Assembly: GCF_019285515.1 (NCBI RefSeq) | Contig: NZ_CP079095.1 | Coordinates: 992,001-1,056,000, forward strand | From: Methylococcus sp. Mc7 | GTDB taxonomy: Bacteria > Pseudomonadota > Gammaproteobacteria > Methylococcales > Methylococcaceae | DNA: 64,000 nt | Direction: 5' to 3' | Shown: positions 23,551 through 36,000 of the stretch, in pieces | Numbering within the stretch: position 1 is the stretch's first letter | Layout of the letters: each line of letters starts with the position of its first letter | Position numbers and translations under genes: made by a program | The notes under the pieces: generated by a model | The model's database searches: none | Told to the model about the DNA's origin: nothing | The model's input: only the letters and a program-made list of their open reading frames with translations

Positions 23551-23998
23551 CAGCCATCCTAACCATGGAATCGTGACATCATCATTACCATATCAATAAG
23601 GATCCGTGACGAACCGATGCCGCAGCCAGGACGCATCCGCGAGATCAGACTTCAGCCACTCTCACGGATTTCAAATGGATTATTGAGGATACTAGGCATT
23701 TCCCGACAGACGGTTTTCGGAATGCTCCTGTCCCTGACTCGCCGCGGCTAACCGTAATTTCGCTTACTCGGCTATTAAGCCCAGTGGTGACTTCCTCGGC
23801 ATCTCGTTCAGACCCGCGGTGTCTCGAGGGAACGTCGAACAAAATTGGCGAAATGCTGTTCCGTGATGACTCTCCACTGGTGCGCATAGGCCGGGGAGTT
23901 GCCGGTACAAACCTTCCGACCAGCCGGCTTCGCGGACCGAAGTTGATGGCGAACAATCGCCCGAGGAAGCTGAAACATTACAATTCTGAGAGGAGCGG
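23551..23998. other. 448-bp stretch without a recognised gene
   Basis: Between the palindrome and the tRNA gene. Mixed composition, less GC-rich than neighbours. Open frames on both strands look non-coding. Possibly degenerate DNA; no inverted ends or transposase fragments seen. Confidence 0.4.
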
Positions 23999-24075
23999 TG
24001 GCGCCCCGGATACGATTCGAACGTACGACCTTCCCCTTAGGAGGGGGACGCTCTATCCTACTGAGCTACCGGGGC
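23999..24075 (-). tRNA. tRNA-Arg (anticodon CCT)
   Basis: Minus strand. Acceptor stem GCCCCGG pairs with CCGGGGC; D arm TAGCTCAGTAGGATAGAGC; anticodon loop CTCCTAA with anticodon CCT; T arm GTTCGAATC. The discriminator G and an encoded CCA (23999-24001) are present. 77 nt including CCA. Reads AGG codons. Confidence 0.95.
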
Positions 24076-24242
24076 GTTGAGATGGCGGGAAGCCTCCGCC
24101 TCATCGAAGGCTTCCGACGCATTTTAGCCTTTATAAACATGGTTTTCCAATCGAGACCCAAGGAGGGAGGGATGCTCGCCGCGCTCTGCCGACCATCTGT
24201 TCACAAGCAGTCGACACTGTGCCCAGCCGTTGGAGGATTTGC

Positions 24243-24620
24243 ATGCACAAACGCGCTCGTCTCGTCTTGATCTGTTCCTTGGTACTGGCGGGCTGTTCCG
24301 CCAACCCCCTTCTTCCCGAAGCCCGCGCCGTCAGAATCGTCACCAGCGAGCCGGCGGGTTGCGAATATCTGGGCGAGGTCACCGGAAATCAGGGCAACTT
24401 CTTCACCGGCGACTTTACCAGCAACGCCAACCTGGAAACCGGCGCGCGCAACGAGATGAAAAACGAGGCGGCCAGGCTGGGAGCGAATACGGTGCAGATC
24501 CTGACCAGCCGGGCGGGGGAAACCGGCAGCATGAGCATTTCCAATGGCTCCGGCAGCGGCCATGTGGCCGAGACGAACGTGACCTACTCGGGGATCGCCT
24601 ACAAATGTCCAGGCCGGTGA
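24243..24620 (+). CDS. DUF4156-like lipoprotein
   Basis: A 125-aa lipoprotein: signal LVLICSLVLAGC with lipobox LAGC, then VRIVTSEPAGCEYLGEVTG, NARNEMKN-type helix (TGARNEMKNEAARLGANTV) and a final GIAYKCPG. This pattern (two Cys, EAxxxGANxV helix) is that of small outer-membrane lipoproteins of the DUF4156 type. ATG 24243 puts the signal peptide at the right place; the frame opens 24 bp earlier. Function unknown; may take part in envelope stress or surface structure. Confidence 0.82.
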   Translation: MHKRARLVLICSLVLAGCSANPLLPEARAVRIVTSEPAGCEYLGEVTGNQGNFFTGDFTSNANLETGARNEMKNEAARLGANTVQILTSRAGETGSMSISNGSGSGHVAETNVTYSGIAYKCPGR

Positions 24621-24630
24621 TCCGGCCGGT

Positions 24631-25575
24631 TCAGCGGCCCAGCACCTGTTGAATCCGGGGCAGGACGCCGGAAACGGTCGCCGCGAAGGTGGCCGCATCC
24701 GCCCCCCGCCCTATCCCGAACCGGGGGATGGTGAACCGGTCGGCCGGGTCCTTCCACACGCCGGGACGGGTGAGCACGGCGCCTTCGAAACCCAGTCTCC
24801 GGCAGAGCGGGATGTGCTCCGGCGCCCATCCGCCGTTGGGGAAGCAGAAATATCCGCCATAGCCCGGCAAGGTGTTGAGGATCTCCAGCGACTGCGCCAG
24901 CGTCCGCTCCGCCTCGGCTTGGCTCAATCGTGTGAGAATCTCGTGGCGGTGGGTGTGGGAGCCGAAGCGGACCAGGCCGCTCGCCGCCATCTCGGCGATT
25001 TCCTCCCGGCTCAAGGGCCGGTAGGCTTCGACCGCTTCTTCGGGAATGGCGCCGGCGTCGGGATGTGCTCGCAGCAGGGTGTCCACGGCATCGTCGATGC
25101 CGTGGGGGTGCGTGCCGGCCTTGAAGTCTTCCTTGATGCGCTTGAGCTCGACGGGCGCCACGCGTCCGCCCAACGCAATCTGCAGCCGGTCGAACCAGAA
25201 CAGTCGCCGGGTGCCGACCGCGCCGGTGACGAGAAAAACGGTGGCGGGAAACCCGAACTCCCGCAGGATGGGGAAGGCGACGCGGAAGTTGTTGGCATAA
25301 CCGTCGTCGAAGGTCAGGGCGACCCTGGGCCGGCCATCATCTTCCCCCTCCCAGGCCCGTCCCAAGGGAACGACGCGGTAATCCCGGCCAAGGTGTTGCA
25401 TCTGGCTTCTGAATTCGGAGGCCCGGACCTGCAGCCAGTCGCCCTCCGCCAGGCCGAAATCGTCCTCCATGACGCCGTGGTACATCAGCACGGTGACGCC
25501 TTTGCGGTTGATCCGCCGCGCGATGGCATTCGCGCCGGCCAGGGCCAGACCCTGGGCTAGGACGCTCTTGAGCAT
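24631..25575 (-). CDS. Polysaccharide deacetylase (NodB/CE4-like)
   Basis: A 314-aa protein with the NodB motifs: VALTFDDGYANN (TFDDG, catalytic Asp pair), FGSHTHRHEIL (H-x3-H metal site) and a late CFPNGGW. The N-terminal region GVTVLMYHGV is common in these enzymes. It removes acetyl groups from an exopolysaccharide or lipid-linked sugar. No signal peptide of standard type, though the first 20 residues are mildly hydrophobic. Converges with the lipoprotein gene. Substrate unknown. Confidence 0.88.
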   Translation of the reverse strand: MLKSVLAQGLALAGANAIARRINRKGVTVLMYHGVMEDDFGLAEGDWLQVRASEFRSQMQHLGRDYRVVPLGRAWEGEDDGRPRVALTFDDGYANNFRVAFPILREFGFPATVFLVTGAVGTRRLFWFDRLQIALGGRVAPVELKRIKEDFKAGTHPHGIDDAVDTLLRAHPDAGAIPEEAVEAYRPLSREEIAEMAASGLVRFGSHTHRHEILTRLSQAEAERTLAQSLEILNTLPGYGGYFCFPNGGWAPEHIPLCRRLGFEGAVLTRPGVWKDPADRFTIPRFGIGRGADAATFAATVSGVLPRIQQVLGR

Positions 25576-25599
25576 GGCCTTCCTCCCTCTATGATGATT

Positions 25600-26475
25600 T
25601 CAGGCCCGGTCGCCTTCGGCGCGCTTGAGTTCCAAGGCCGCCCGGTACAGATCCTCCCGGCGGGCACCGGTGATCCTGGCCGCAAGCCCAGCAGCGCTCT
25701 TGACCGAGCATTCTTCCAGCAGCAGTTTCAAGACCCTCAGGGACTCCTGCGACGGCCCGGTCTCGGCGGGCCGAGGGCTGGCGCCCTCGATCACCACCAC
25801 GAATTCGCCCTTGCTGTTTTCCGGTGCCCGGTCCATGAGCGCCGGCATTTCCGCGGCGGCGCCGCACAGGAAGCTCTCGTGCAGCTTGGTCAGCTCGCGC
25901 GCCACCACGACCCGGCGGTCCTCGGGAAAAACCGCGGCGACGTCGGCGATGCAATCGCGGATACGGTGGCTGGCTTCGTAGAACACCAGGGTGCGCTCGT
26001 CGGCGACCAGCGATTCGAACGAGCGCCGCCTGGCGGCTCCGGTGCGCGGCGCAAAGCCCTCGAATACGAAGCGCGCCGCGGACAGCCCCGAGGCGGAAAG
26101 GGCGGCAACGAGGGCGCAGGGGCCGGGCACCGGTGTTACGATGAGGCCGGCCGCACGGGCGCGGCTCACCAGCGGATAACCCGGATCGTTGATCAGCGGC
26201 GTGCCGGCGTCGCTGATCAGCGCGATGCGCTGCCCGGCGTTGAGCCGGTCCATGAGGCGATCGGATGCCTGCTGCTCATTGTGCTCGTGCAGGGCGAACA
26301 GCGGCCGGTCGATGCCGTAGCGATCCAGCAAAGGCCGGCTGTGGCGGGTATCCTCGGCGGCGATCAGATCGACCGACTTGAGGATTTCCACGGCCCGAAA
26401 GCTGATATCGCCCAGATTGCCGATCGGCGTGGCAACTAGGTATAGTACTCCGTTCATCCGCTCAGACGCCTGCAT
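25600..26475 (-). CDS. rsmI: RsmI, 16S rRNA 2'-O-ribose C1402 methyltransferase
   Basis: A tetrapyrrole-methylase-fold SAM enzyme of 291 aa (285 if the start is Met7 at 26457, equally plausible). Motifs: VATPIGNLGDIS, AEDTRHSR, ALISDAGTPLINDPG and PVPGPCALVAALSASG, all diagnostic for RsmI. It methylates C1402 in the ribosomal P site. It is divergent from lpoA, the conserved gammaproteobacterial arrangement. Confidence 0.95.
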   Translation of the reverse strand: MQASERMNGVLYLVATPIGNLGDISFRAVEILKSVDLIAAEDTRHSRPLLDRYGIDRPLFALHEHNEQQASDRLMDRLNAGQRIALISDAGTPLINDPGYPLVSRARAAGLIVTPVPGPCALVAALSASGLSAARFVFEGFAPRTGAARRRSFESLVADERTLVFYEASHRIRDCIADVAAVFPEDRRVVVARELTKLHESFLCGAAAEMPALMDRAPENSKGEFVVVIEGASPRPAETGPSQESLRVLKLLLEECSVKSAAGLAARITGARREDLYRAALELKRAEGDRA

Positions 26476-26502
26476 TTTCTAAATGGAATCAAAGGGTTCG
26501 AC

Positions 26503-29326
<2,824 letters not shown>

Positions 29327-29343
29327 CGGAAGGGAGCTAGACG

Positions 29344-30744
29344 ATGACCGTGCCCGAAGGATTCCTCCGCGAACTGGAAAAGCTGTTCCCGGCCGGCAGC
29401 CGGCATACCGATCCGGCCCAGTGCTGGGCCTACGGCTATGACAACAGCAAGCGGCAGGCGCTGCCCGATGCCGTGGTGTTTCCCCGCTCGCACGAGGATG
29501 TCGTGGCCCTGGTCAGATTATGCAACCGGCACCGCGTCCCGCTCACCGCCCGCGGCCGCGGCACCGGCACCACCGGCGCCACGGTGCCCATCGCCGGCGG
29601 CGTGGTCGCCTCGCTGGAACGCATGACCCGGATCATCGAGATCTCGCCCGACAACCGCTTCGCCGTGGTCGAGCCCGGCGTCACCAACCAGGCGCTGCAG
29701 GACGCGGTGAAACCGCACGGCTTCTTCTGGCCGCCCGATCCCACCAGCGCCGAGTTTTGCAGCATCGGCGGCAACCTCGCCTACAACTCGGCCGGCCCCC
29801 GCGCCGTGAAATACGGCACGCCGAGGGAGAACACCCTGGGGCTCCGGGCCGTGACCGGCGCCGGCGAGGAGCTACGCTGCGGGGTCTACACCACCAAGGG
29901 CGTGGTGGGCTACGACCTGACCCGGCTGATCATCGGCTCCGAGGGCACCCTGGCGATCATCACCGAGGCCACCCTCAAGCTCACCCCGCTGCCTTCCGCC
30001 AAGCGCACCCTGCGGGCGATCTACGTGGACGTAGCGTCCGCCGCCCGCGCCATCGCCCGGATCATGGCCCAGCCGGTGATTCCCTGCGCGCTCGAATTCA
30101 TCGACGGCAACGCCATCGCCCTGGTGCGGCGCTATGCCGCCGTGGACCTGCCGGAAGACGCCGCCGCCCTGCTGATGATCGAAGTGGACGGATCGTCCGA
30201 AAGCCTGAATGCCGCCGTCGACTCCCTGCGCACAGCGGCCTCCCTGGACGGGCTGGTGGAGTTCCGCGCGGCCCGCACCGCCGCCGAAGTCGATGCGCTG
30301 TGGAGCATCCGCAAGGCGCTGTCGCCCTCGCTGCGCAAGGTCGCGCCGAAGAAACTCAACGAGGACGTGGTGGTGCCGGTGACCGAACTGCCGGCCCTGA
30401 TCGCCGGCCTCGACGACCTGTCGAAGAAGCACGCCATTCCCATCGTCAACTTCGGCCATGCCGGCAACGGCAACATCCACGTCAATCTGCTGTTCGACCC
30501 GGACCGGGCCGACGAGAACGAGCGCGCCCATGCCTGCCTGCACGAGATGTTCGCGCTGGTGCTCGAACTGCGCGGCACCCTGTCGGGCGAGCATGGGGTC
30601 GGGATCGAAAAGCGGGACTATGTCGGCAAGGAACTGGACCGCACCTCGCTGGCGCTGATGCATGCCATCAAACGCCAGTTCGATCCGAACGGCATCCTCA
30701 ATCCCGGCAAATCCCTCCCGGCGGAAGGTCCGCCGCCGGCATGA
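29344..30744 (+). CDS. FAD-linked oxidase, GlcD/D-lactate dehydrogenase type
   Basis: A 466-aa flavoprotein. FAD domain (PCMH type) with VPLTARGRGTGTTGATVP, VVEPGVTNQALQD and IGGNLAYNSAGP; C-terminal FAD-oxidase domain with LNEDVVVPVTELP, NFGHAGNGNIHVN and GTLSGEHGVGI. It oxidises a 2-hydroxyacid such as glycolate or D-lactate, passing electrons to quinone or cytochrome. Its stop overlaps the YbdD-like gene (ATGA). Confidence 0.9.
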   Translation: MTVPEGFLRELEKLFPAGSRHTDPAQCWAYGYDNSKRQALPDAVVFPRSHEDVVALVRLCNRHRVPLTARGRGTGTTGATVPIAGGVVASLERMTRIIEISPDNRFAVVEPGVTNQALQDAVKPHGFFWPPDPTSAEFCSIGGNLAYNSAGPRAVKYGTPRENTLGLRAVTGAGEELRCGVYTTKGVVGYDLTRLIIGSEGTLAIITEATLKLTPLPSAKRTLRAIYVDVASAARAIARIMAQPVIPCALEFIDGNAIALVRRYAAVDLPEDAAALLMIEVDGSSESLNAAVDSLRTAASLDGLVEFRAARTAAEVDALWSIRKALSPSLRKVAPKKLNEDVVVPVTELPALIAGLDDLSKKHAIPIVNFGHAGNGNIHVNLLFDPDRADENERAHACLHEMFALVLELRGTLSGEHGVGIEKRDYVGKELDRTSLALMHAIKRQFDPNGILNPGKSLPAEGPPPA

Positions 30745-30935
30745 TGGCGAAGCTGCCCGGCAAGCTCACCGCCTTGTGGCGCACCATCCGGACGGCCACC
30801 GGGGACGACGCCTACGAGCGCTACCTGGAGCACTGGCGCGAACATCACGCGGGCGAAGGCCAGCCGCTGAGCCGCAAGGCGTTCTGCCGGGCCGAGCAGC
30901 AGCGCCGCTGGAGCGGCGTGCGGCGCTGCTGCTGA
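30741..30935 (+). CDS. YbdD/YjiX-family small protein (64 aa)
   Basis: Small basic protein: LTALWRTIRTATGDDAYERY, then LEHWREHHAGEGQPLSRKAF and a C-terminal RRCC. These are the hallmarks of the YbdD/YjiX (DUF466) family, which is linked to peptide/pyruvate transporters of the CstA type in other genomes. No cstA homologue lies here, so the partner is elsewhere. Start ATG 30741 overlaps the preceding stop. Confidence 0.85.
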   Translation: MMAKLPGKLTALWRTIRTATGDDAYERYLEHWREHHAGEGQPLSRKAFCRAEQQRRWSGVRRCC

Positions 30936-30941
30936 ACCGGC

Positions 30942-31202
30942 TCAGAGCTTGTTCTTGATACGCTCGTAAGCGTTCTTGATCTCCTCGCCGAGCACCTGAA
31001 CGCCGGCCCAGACGTCTTCCGACGCCTCCTTGGCCTCGTCCGCCGCCCCGGCCACCCTGGCCTTCAGCTCCTCGAGCTGTTCCTCGGCCTTTTCCCACTC
31101 GTCGCGGATGTTCATGCGCGCCAGATCCAGTTGCACGACGATCTCGTCGCGCTGCTGCAGCAGTCCGTCGCGGAACTTTTCCATCTCGTCTTTCAGGTTC
31201 AT
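30942..31202 (-). CDS. Coiled-coil small protein (86 aa)
   Basis: Nearly all helix with heptad repeats and alternating charges (LKDEMEKFRDGLLQQRDEIV, EWEKAEEQLEELKARV, ADEAKEASEDVWAGV). ATG 31202 begins the coiled coil; the upstream in-frame extension looks non-coding. It resembles small apolipoprotein-like or stress-related coiled-coil proteins. No family confidently named. Converges with the YbdD-like gene. Confidence 0.72.
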   Translation of the reverse strand: MNLKDEMEKFRDGLLQQRDEIVVQLDLARMNIRDEWEKAEEQLEELKARVAGAADEAKEASEDVWAGVQVLGEEIKNAYERIKNKL

Positions 31203-31431
31203 CGTGCGTTCTCCTAATCCAGTCAGCCCTCCGGCATCGCCTCGAACGGCACCGGGTCGGCGACAACATAACAGCTTATCGCCCAGCGCCGCCAGTCTCC
31301 CCCACCGGGGGCCCGCATCGGTCGTGAAAGGGTAATGGTGCATTTCGTATCCTACGGGCGCCGGCCGGTTGCGCGGGCACAGGGTCCGCATATCTAATGG
31401 GCGCGGTTTTCATCTTCATTCAGGACATACG

Positions 31432-32196
31432 ATGATCCATCAACACACCACGCTCGAACGTCTGCCCGAGGCCTACAAGGTCCTTTTTACCGGCTTTCTG
31501 CTGGTCATCGGCATCGGCCTGCTGATGGCGGGGGAACAGATCATGCTGACCCACGGCAAGGCGGACGGCAAACCGGGCCTTTCCATCAACGACATCATCT
31601 ACAGCTATTACGGCAACCGCACGGGTTCGAAGCTGGAAACCATGCTCAAGGGGCAGATGAAGCCCATGGCCCCGGACGAGGTACGGTTCGAGCTGATCGA
31701 ATGGGCGGAAGACGGCGCACCGATGACCGAATGGTCGTCCAAGATCAAGCCGCGGCTGGACCAATACTGCGTGAGCTGCCACAACGCGGATTCGGGCCTG
31801 CCGGACTTCACCAAGCCGGAGAATGTCCAGAAGCTCGCCGAAATCGACCAAGGCGCTTCCATTACTTCGCTGACCCGCGTCTCGCACATCCATTTGTTCG
31901 GCATCGCCTTCATCTTCATGTTCGTCGGCTGGATCTTCGGCCTGGCGGAATTCCCGCGGAAATGGAAGTTGATCCTCATCGCCACGCCCTTCGCCTTCCT
32001 CATCGTCGACGTCCTGTCATGGTGGCTGACCAAGTTCTTCTCCATCTTCGCCTGGCTGACCATGGTCGGCGGCATTGGCTACAGCTTGGCCTCGACGGCG
32101 ATGATTCTCACCTCGCTGGCGCAGATGTGGCTGCCCCGAGCCCGGTGGCTGAAGTACTGGACGTCGGAACGGCCGGCATCCGGCGACCAGCCCTGA
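31432..32196 (+). CDS. Membrane-bound monohaem cytochrome c-like protein
   Basis: A 254-aa protein with a first membrane segment at residues ~17-35, one haem c motif C113-x-x-C116-H117 (YCVSCHN) in a loop, then three more membrane segments (HLFGIAFIFMFVGWIFGLAE, LILIATPFAFLIVDVL, WLTMVGGIGYSLASTAMIL). The haem loop should be periplasmic. Such proteins are common in Gammaproteobacteria and sometimes misnamed elongation factor. Electron-transfer role inferred. ATG 31432 is the first Met of the natural N-terminus. Confidence 0.8.
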   Translation: MIHQHTTLERLPEAYKVLFTGFLLVIGIGLLMAGEQIMLTHGKADGKPGLSINDIIYSYYGNRTGSKLETMLKGQMKPMAPDEVRFELIEWAEDGAPMTEWSSKIKPRLDQYCVSCHNADSGLPDFTKPENVQKLAEIDQGASITSLTRVSHIHLFGIAFIFMFVGWIFGLAEFPRKWKLILIATPFAFLIVDVLSWWLTKFFSIFAWLTMVGGIGYSLASTAMILTSLAQMWLPRARWLKYWTSERPASGDQP

Positions 32197-32223
32197 GCGA
32201 TACTTTGCACCGCCTGCTGAACC

Positions 32224-32249
32224 GGGCCGCCTGACGCGACAGGCGGCCC
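32224..32249 (+). terminator. Hairpin after the membrane cytochrome gene
   Basis: Perfect 10-bp arms GGGCCGCCTG (32224-32233) and CAGGCGGCCC (32240-32249), 6-nt loop, 27 bp after the stop codon. No T-tract follows. Confidence 0.5.
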
Positions 32250-32772
32250 AAAACGCCATGGGCAATCTCACTTGAGGTGACGTGTCGCGTCCGGAAACTG
32301 ACCAAGTCAAACCGCCTTGGCACACGAGCAGGCGCTGTGGCACGATACGGCGGCTTTCGGCACATCTACGGGCAACGTCCGTCCCTGCGAGACGGACGTT
32401 GCGCTTGCCGTTTCAGGCGATACCAAGGACACGACACGGACTCCGGCCCTTTTTAGCTGCAAGAATCACTCATGAACACGAACTCCCGCCGCTTTCGGCA
32501 GATGGCGGCCGATGCCGGTCATCGCCCCGCTCCCAAGCCGCACATCGGCCATGATCGCGCCGACGCCGCGATTGACCTACGCCCCATGAATCGCCCGACC
32601 GAAAGACCCGAGGCTGAATCCAATCCTCCCGACCGCAGGACGGGTTGAGTCACGCCACGGATTTATGGACATGACGTCAGTGCGGGGTTTGTGAGGCTCA
32701 GCCGGAAGACATCCCTTTTGAAAACTGTGCCCAACTAACAGAAAAACAAACCGTTTTCAGCAGGCTTCCCGC
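32250..32772. other. 523-bp gap with a 12-bp-stem hairpin
   Basis: Contains a perfect hairpin: arms GCAACGTCCGTC (32372-32383) and GACGGACGTTGC (32391-32402) with a 7-nt loop. A 58-codon frame from 32472 is Arg/Pro-rich and not convincing. The last 70 bp before the RND operon are AT-richer and probably hold its promoter. No regulator gene for the efflux operon was found here. Confidence 0.5.
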
Positions 32773-35700
32773 ATGAACCAGATCGTCCTCATCGCCCTGC
32801 GCAGACCTTATACCTTTGTCGTTCTTTCGATCCTGATCGTATTGTTCGGGATCCTGTCGGTGCTCAAAACGGCGACCGACGTCTTTCCGCCCATCAAGAT
32901 ACCCGTCGTCTCCGTGGTTTGGGCCTATGCCGGGCTGCTGCCTCAGGATGTGTCGGGGCGCATCACGTATTATTACGAACGTGCCTTGACCTCGACGGTG
33001 GAAGGGATTGCGCGCATCGAAAGCAATTCCTACTACGGCATCAGCATCATCAATATCTATCTTCAGCCCGACACCAATCTCGCCGGCGCCGAGGCCGAGA
33101 TCACCGCGATTTCACAGACGGTGGTCAAACAGTTGCCGCCGGACATTTCGCCGCCGCTGATCATGCGCCTGGAAGCGTCCTCGGTGCCGGTGGCCATGCT
33201 GCAGGTGACTTCCGATACGCTGTCGCCGTCGGAACTCTACAATCTCGCCTACGCGCGCATCCGGACGCTGCTGGTGACGATACCGGGGGCGATCCTGCCG
33301 CAGCCCTACGGGGGCAAGCCCCAGCAGTTGCTGGTCTCGCTCGACAAGCAGAAACTGCTCGCCCACAACATCACCGCCACCGACGTGCACAATGCCTTCG
33401 GCGATCAGAGCATCGTGCTGCCCGCGGGCGACATGAAGATCAAGCAGACCGACTGGATGGTGCAGACCAATGCCACGCCGATGCAGGTCGAGGATTTCAA
33501 CAACATCCCGATCAAACGGGTCGACGCGACCAACTCCACCATCTATCTGCGCGACGTCGCCGATGTGCAGATCGCCGGCCCGCCGCAAATCAACTCCGTG
33601 CTGGTGGAGGGCAAGCAGGCGGTCATGATCGTGGTGATGAAGAGCGGCAATGCGTCGACCCTGGACGTGGTCGCCGGGATCAAAAAGATGATTCCGCGCA
33701 TCGAGCAAATCGTCCCCGAGGGCGTGCAAATCAAACTTCTGAACGATGCCTCGATCTTCGTGAAGGATTCGATCAAGGACGTCCTGCATGAAATGGGAAC
33801 CGCCGCCCTGCTCACTGGCCTGGTCGTGCTGCTGTTTCTCGGTTCGTGGCGGCCGACGGTCATCATCGCCACCTCCATCCCGCTCGCCATCCTGACCTCC
33901 CTCATCTGTCTGCACCTGCTGGGTGAGTCGATCAACATCATGACCCTGGGCGGTCTGGCGCTGGCGGTCGGCATCCTGGTCGACGACGCAACCGTGATGA
34001 TCGAGAACATCGACACGCATCTGGAAATGGGCAAGCCGCTCGAAACCGCCATCGTCGACGCCGCCAATCAGATCGTCGTCCCGACGCTGGTGGCCACCCT
34101 TTGCATCGTCACCGTCTGGTTCCCCCTCTTCGAGCTGAGCGGCGTGTCCGGCTATCTGTTCGCGCCGATGGCCGAGGCGGTGATCTTCGCCATGCTCGCC
34201 TCCTTCATCCTGTCGCGCACGCTGGTGCCGACCATGGCGAAATACGTACTGGTGGATCACAACGCGCCGCATGGACAGCCTGAACTGGCGTTGGCCGGCG
34301 GGGGCAGCGTCCACGGCGCGGTGCCGGATTCCCTTCATCACGCGGAGAAACCGCCGGGTTTCCTGGGGCGCTTCCAGAAGGGCTTCGAGCGCGGTTTCGA
34401 TCGTTTCCGCGAAAACTACAAGGCGCTGCTCGAACAGGCGATCGCCCATCGCGGCGCCTTCATCGGGATCTTTCTGGCGTTCGCGGTCGGCTCCCTCGTC
34501 CTTTATTACTTCAACGGACGCGACTTCTTCCCCGAAATCAAGTCGGGAACCATCCAGATGCACATGCGGGCACCGCTCGGCACGCGCATCGAAGTTGCCG
34601 GACGCATCGCCACGTTGGTCTCGAACGACATCGCGAAGCTGCTGCCCGGCCAGGTCGAGGGCGTCGTCAGCAACTGCGGCCTGCCGGTCGGTCCGCATAA
34701 CCTGGCCTTCATTCCGACCCCGACCATCGGCTCCCAGGATTGCGATCTGACCATCAGCCTGAAAAATGAGGCGTCGCCGGTTTGGGACTACCGGCGCATA
34801 CTCCGCAAGGGTTTGAAGGAACGCTATCCGGGAACCGAATTCACTTTCCAACCGGCCGATCTGACCGCGAAAATCCTCAACTTCGGTTCGCCCTCGCCGA
34901 TCGATGTCCGCGTCAACGGCACCGAGATGGAGGCCAACTACGAGTACGCGCGCAAGTTGGCGAGCGAGTTGCGCAAGGTCAGCGGCGCCAGCGACGTGAC
35001 GATACAGCAGACCATGCGCACGCCGACCCTGAACGTCAACGGCAATCGCAGCCTCGGACTCGGCATCGATCTGACACTGAAAGACATCACCGACAACCTG
35101 CTGATGTCGACGTCCGGCAGCCAGCAGGTCGATCAGGTCTTTTGGCTCGATCACAAGACCGGCCTGTCCTACCAGGTCAATGTCTATCTGCCGCAGCCGC
35201 AGCTCGCGAGTATCAATGATCTCTTGACCATTCCGGTCGACAAGGGCGACATGGACCCGACGGGAAAGGACATGCAACTGCTCGGCAATGTCGCCTCGCT
35301 TTCCGTGACCGGCACGCCGGGGGTGGTCACGCACATGGATATCATGCCGGTGTTCGATATCTATGTGTCCGCCGAGGGACGCGATCTCGGCGGCGTGCTG
35401 ACGGATGTCGAGAAGGCCGTCAAAAGCATGGAGAAAGCGCTGCCCCGCGGCACGGCGGTCGACATCAAGGGCCAGGCCGAAACCATGGCCAGCGCTTATT
35501 TCGAACTGCTGGCCGGTCTCATCGCCGCGATCGTGCTGGTCTATCTGCTGCTCGTCATCAACTTCCAGTCCTGGCTCGATCCCTTCATCATCATCACCGC
35601 CTTGCCCGGCGCGCTGGCGGGCATCGCCTGGTCACTGTTCATCACGCACACCAATATCTCGGTGCCGGCGCTGACGGGCGCCATCATGTCGATGGGCACG

Positions 35701-36000
35701 GCGACCGCCAATTCGATCCTGGTCGTCTCCTACGCCCGTGAACGGCTCGAAGTGCATGGCGATGCGCTGAAGGCAGCCGTCGAGGCGGGCTACGCACGCA
35801 TCCGGCCGGTGCTGATGACCGCTTCGGCCATGATCATCGGCATGCTGCCGATGTCGCTGAGTAATTCCCAGAATGCGCCGCTGGGCCGCGCCGTCATGGG
35901 CGGACTGATGCTCGCCACCTTCGCGACGCTGCTTTTCGTGCCCTGCGTTTACGCCATGATTTACAGCAAGCGAGCCGCCAGCCGGAAGGAGATAAGCTGA
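32773..36000 (+). CDS. RND efflux pump permease (AcrB-like)
   Basis: A 1075-aa inner-membrane transporter with the RND layout: TM1 near residues 13-33, a periplasmic porter domain, TM cluster with GGLALAVGILVDDATVMIEN (paired Asp of the proton relay), a second porter domain and a second TM cluster (GAIMSMGTATANSILVVSYAR, where the symmetrical helix is found). Driven by proton motive force. Substrate not predictable; sequence is closer to the HAE (hydrophobic compound) group than to the metal CusA group. Its stop overlaps the adaptor start by 1 bp. Confidence 0.92.
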   Translation: MNQIVLIALRRPYTFVVLSILIVLFGILSVLKTATDVFPPIKIPVVSVVWAYAGLLPQDVSGRITYYYERALTSTVEGIARIESNSYYGISIINIYLQPDTNLAGAEAEITAISQTVVKQLPPDISPPLIMRLEASSVPVAMLQVTSDTLSPSELYNLAYARIRTLLVTIPGAILPQPYGGKPQQLLVSLDKQKLLAHNITATDVHNAFGDQSIVLPAGDMKIKQTDWMVQTNATPMQVEDFNNIPIKRVDATNSTIYLRDVADVQIAGPPQINSVLVEGKQAVMIVVMKSGNASTLDVVAGIKKMIPRIEQIVPEGVQIKLLNDASIFVKDSIKDVLHEMGTAALLTGLVVLLFLGSWRPTVIIATSIPLAILTSLICLHLLGESINIMTLGGLALAVGILVDDATVMIENIDTHLEMGKPLETAIVDAANQIVVPTLVATLCIVTVWFPLFELSGVSGYLFAPMAEAVIFAMLASFILSRTLVPTMAKYVLVDHNAPHGQPELALAGGGSVHGAVPDSLHHAEKPPGFLGRFQKGFERGFDRFRENYKALLEQAIAHRGAFIGIFLAFAVGSLVLYYFNGRDFFPEIKSGTIQMHMRAPLGTRIEVAGRIATLVSNDIAKLLPGQVEGVVSNCGLPVGPHNLAFIPTPTIGSQDCDLTISLKNEASPVWDYRRILRKGLKERYPGTEFTFQPADLTAKILNFGSPSPIDVRVNGTEMEANYEYARKLASELRKVSGASDVTIQQTMRTPTLNVNGNRSLGLGIDLTLKDITDNLLMSTSGSQQVDQVFWLDHKTGLSYQVNVYLPQPQLASINDLLTIPVDKGDMDPTGKDMQLLGNVASLSVTGTPGVVTHMDIMPVFDIYVSAEGRDLGGVLTDVEKAVKSMEKALPRGTAVDIKGQAETMASAYFELLAGLIAAIVLVYLLLVINFQSWLDPFIIITALPGALAGIAWSLFITHTNISVPALTGAIMSMGTATANSILVVSYARERLEVHGDALKAAVEAGYARIRPVLMTASAMIIGMLPMSLSNSQNAPLGRAVMGGLMLATFATLLFVPCVYAMIYSKRAASRKEIS

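Noticed and set aside
23784-24080. A 98-codon plus-strand frame running through the tRNA-Arg gene
   Set aside because: It covers the antisense of a certain tRNA gene and has no ribosome site.
33112-35334. A 740-codon minus-strand open frame opposite the RND permease
   Set aside because: It mirrors the coding phase of the permease in GC-rich DNA and is Gln/His/Arg/Asp-rich without any domain; the plus-strand gene is certain.
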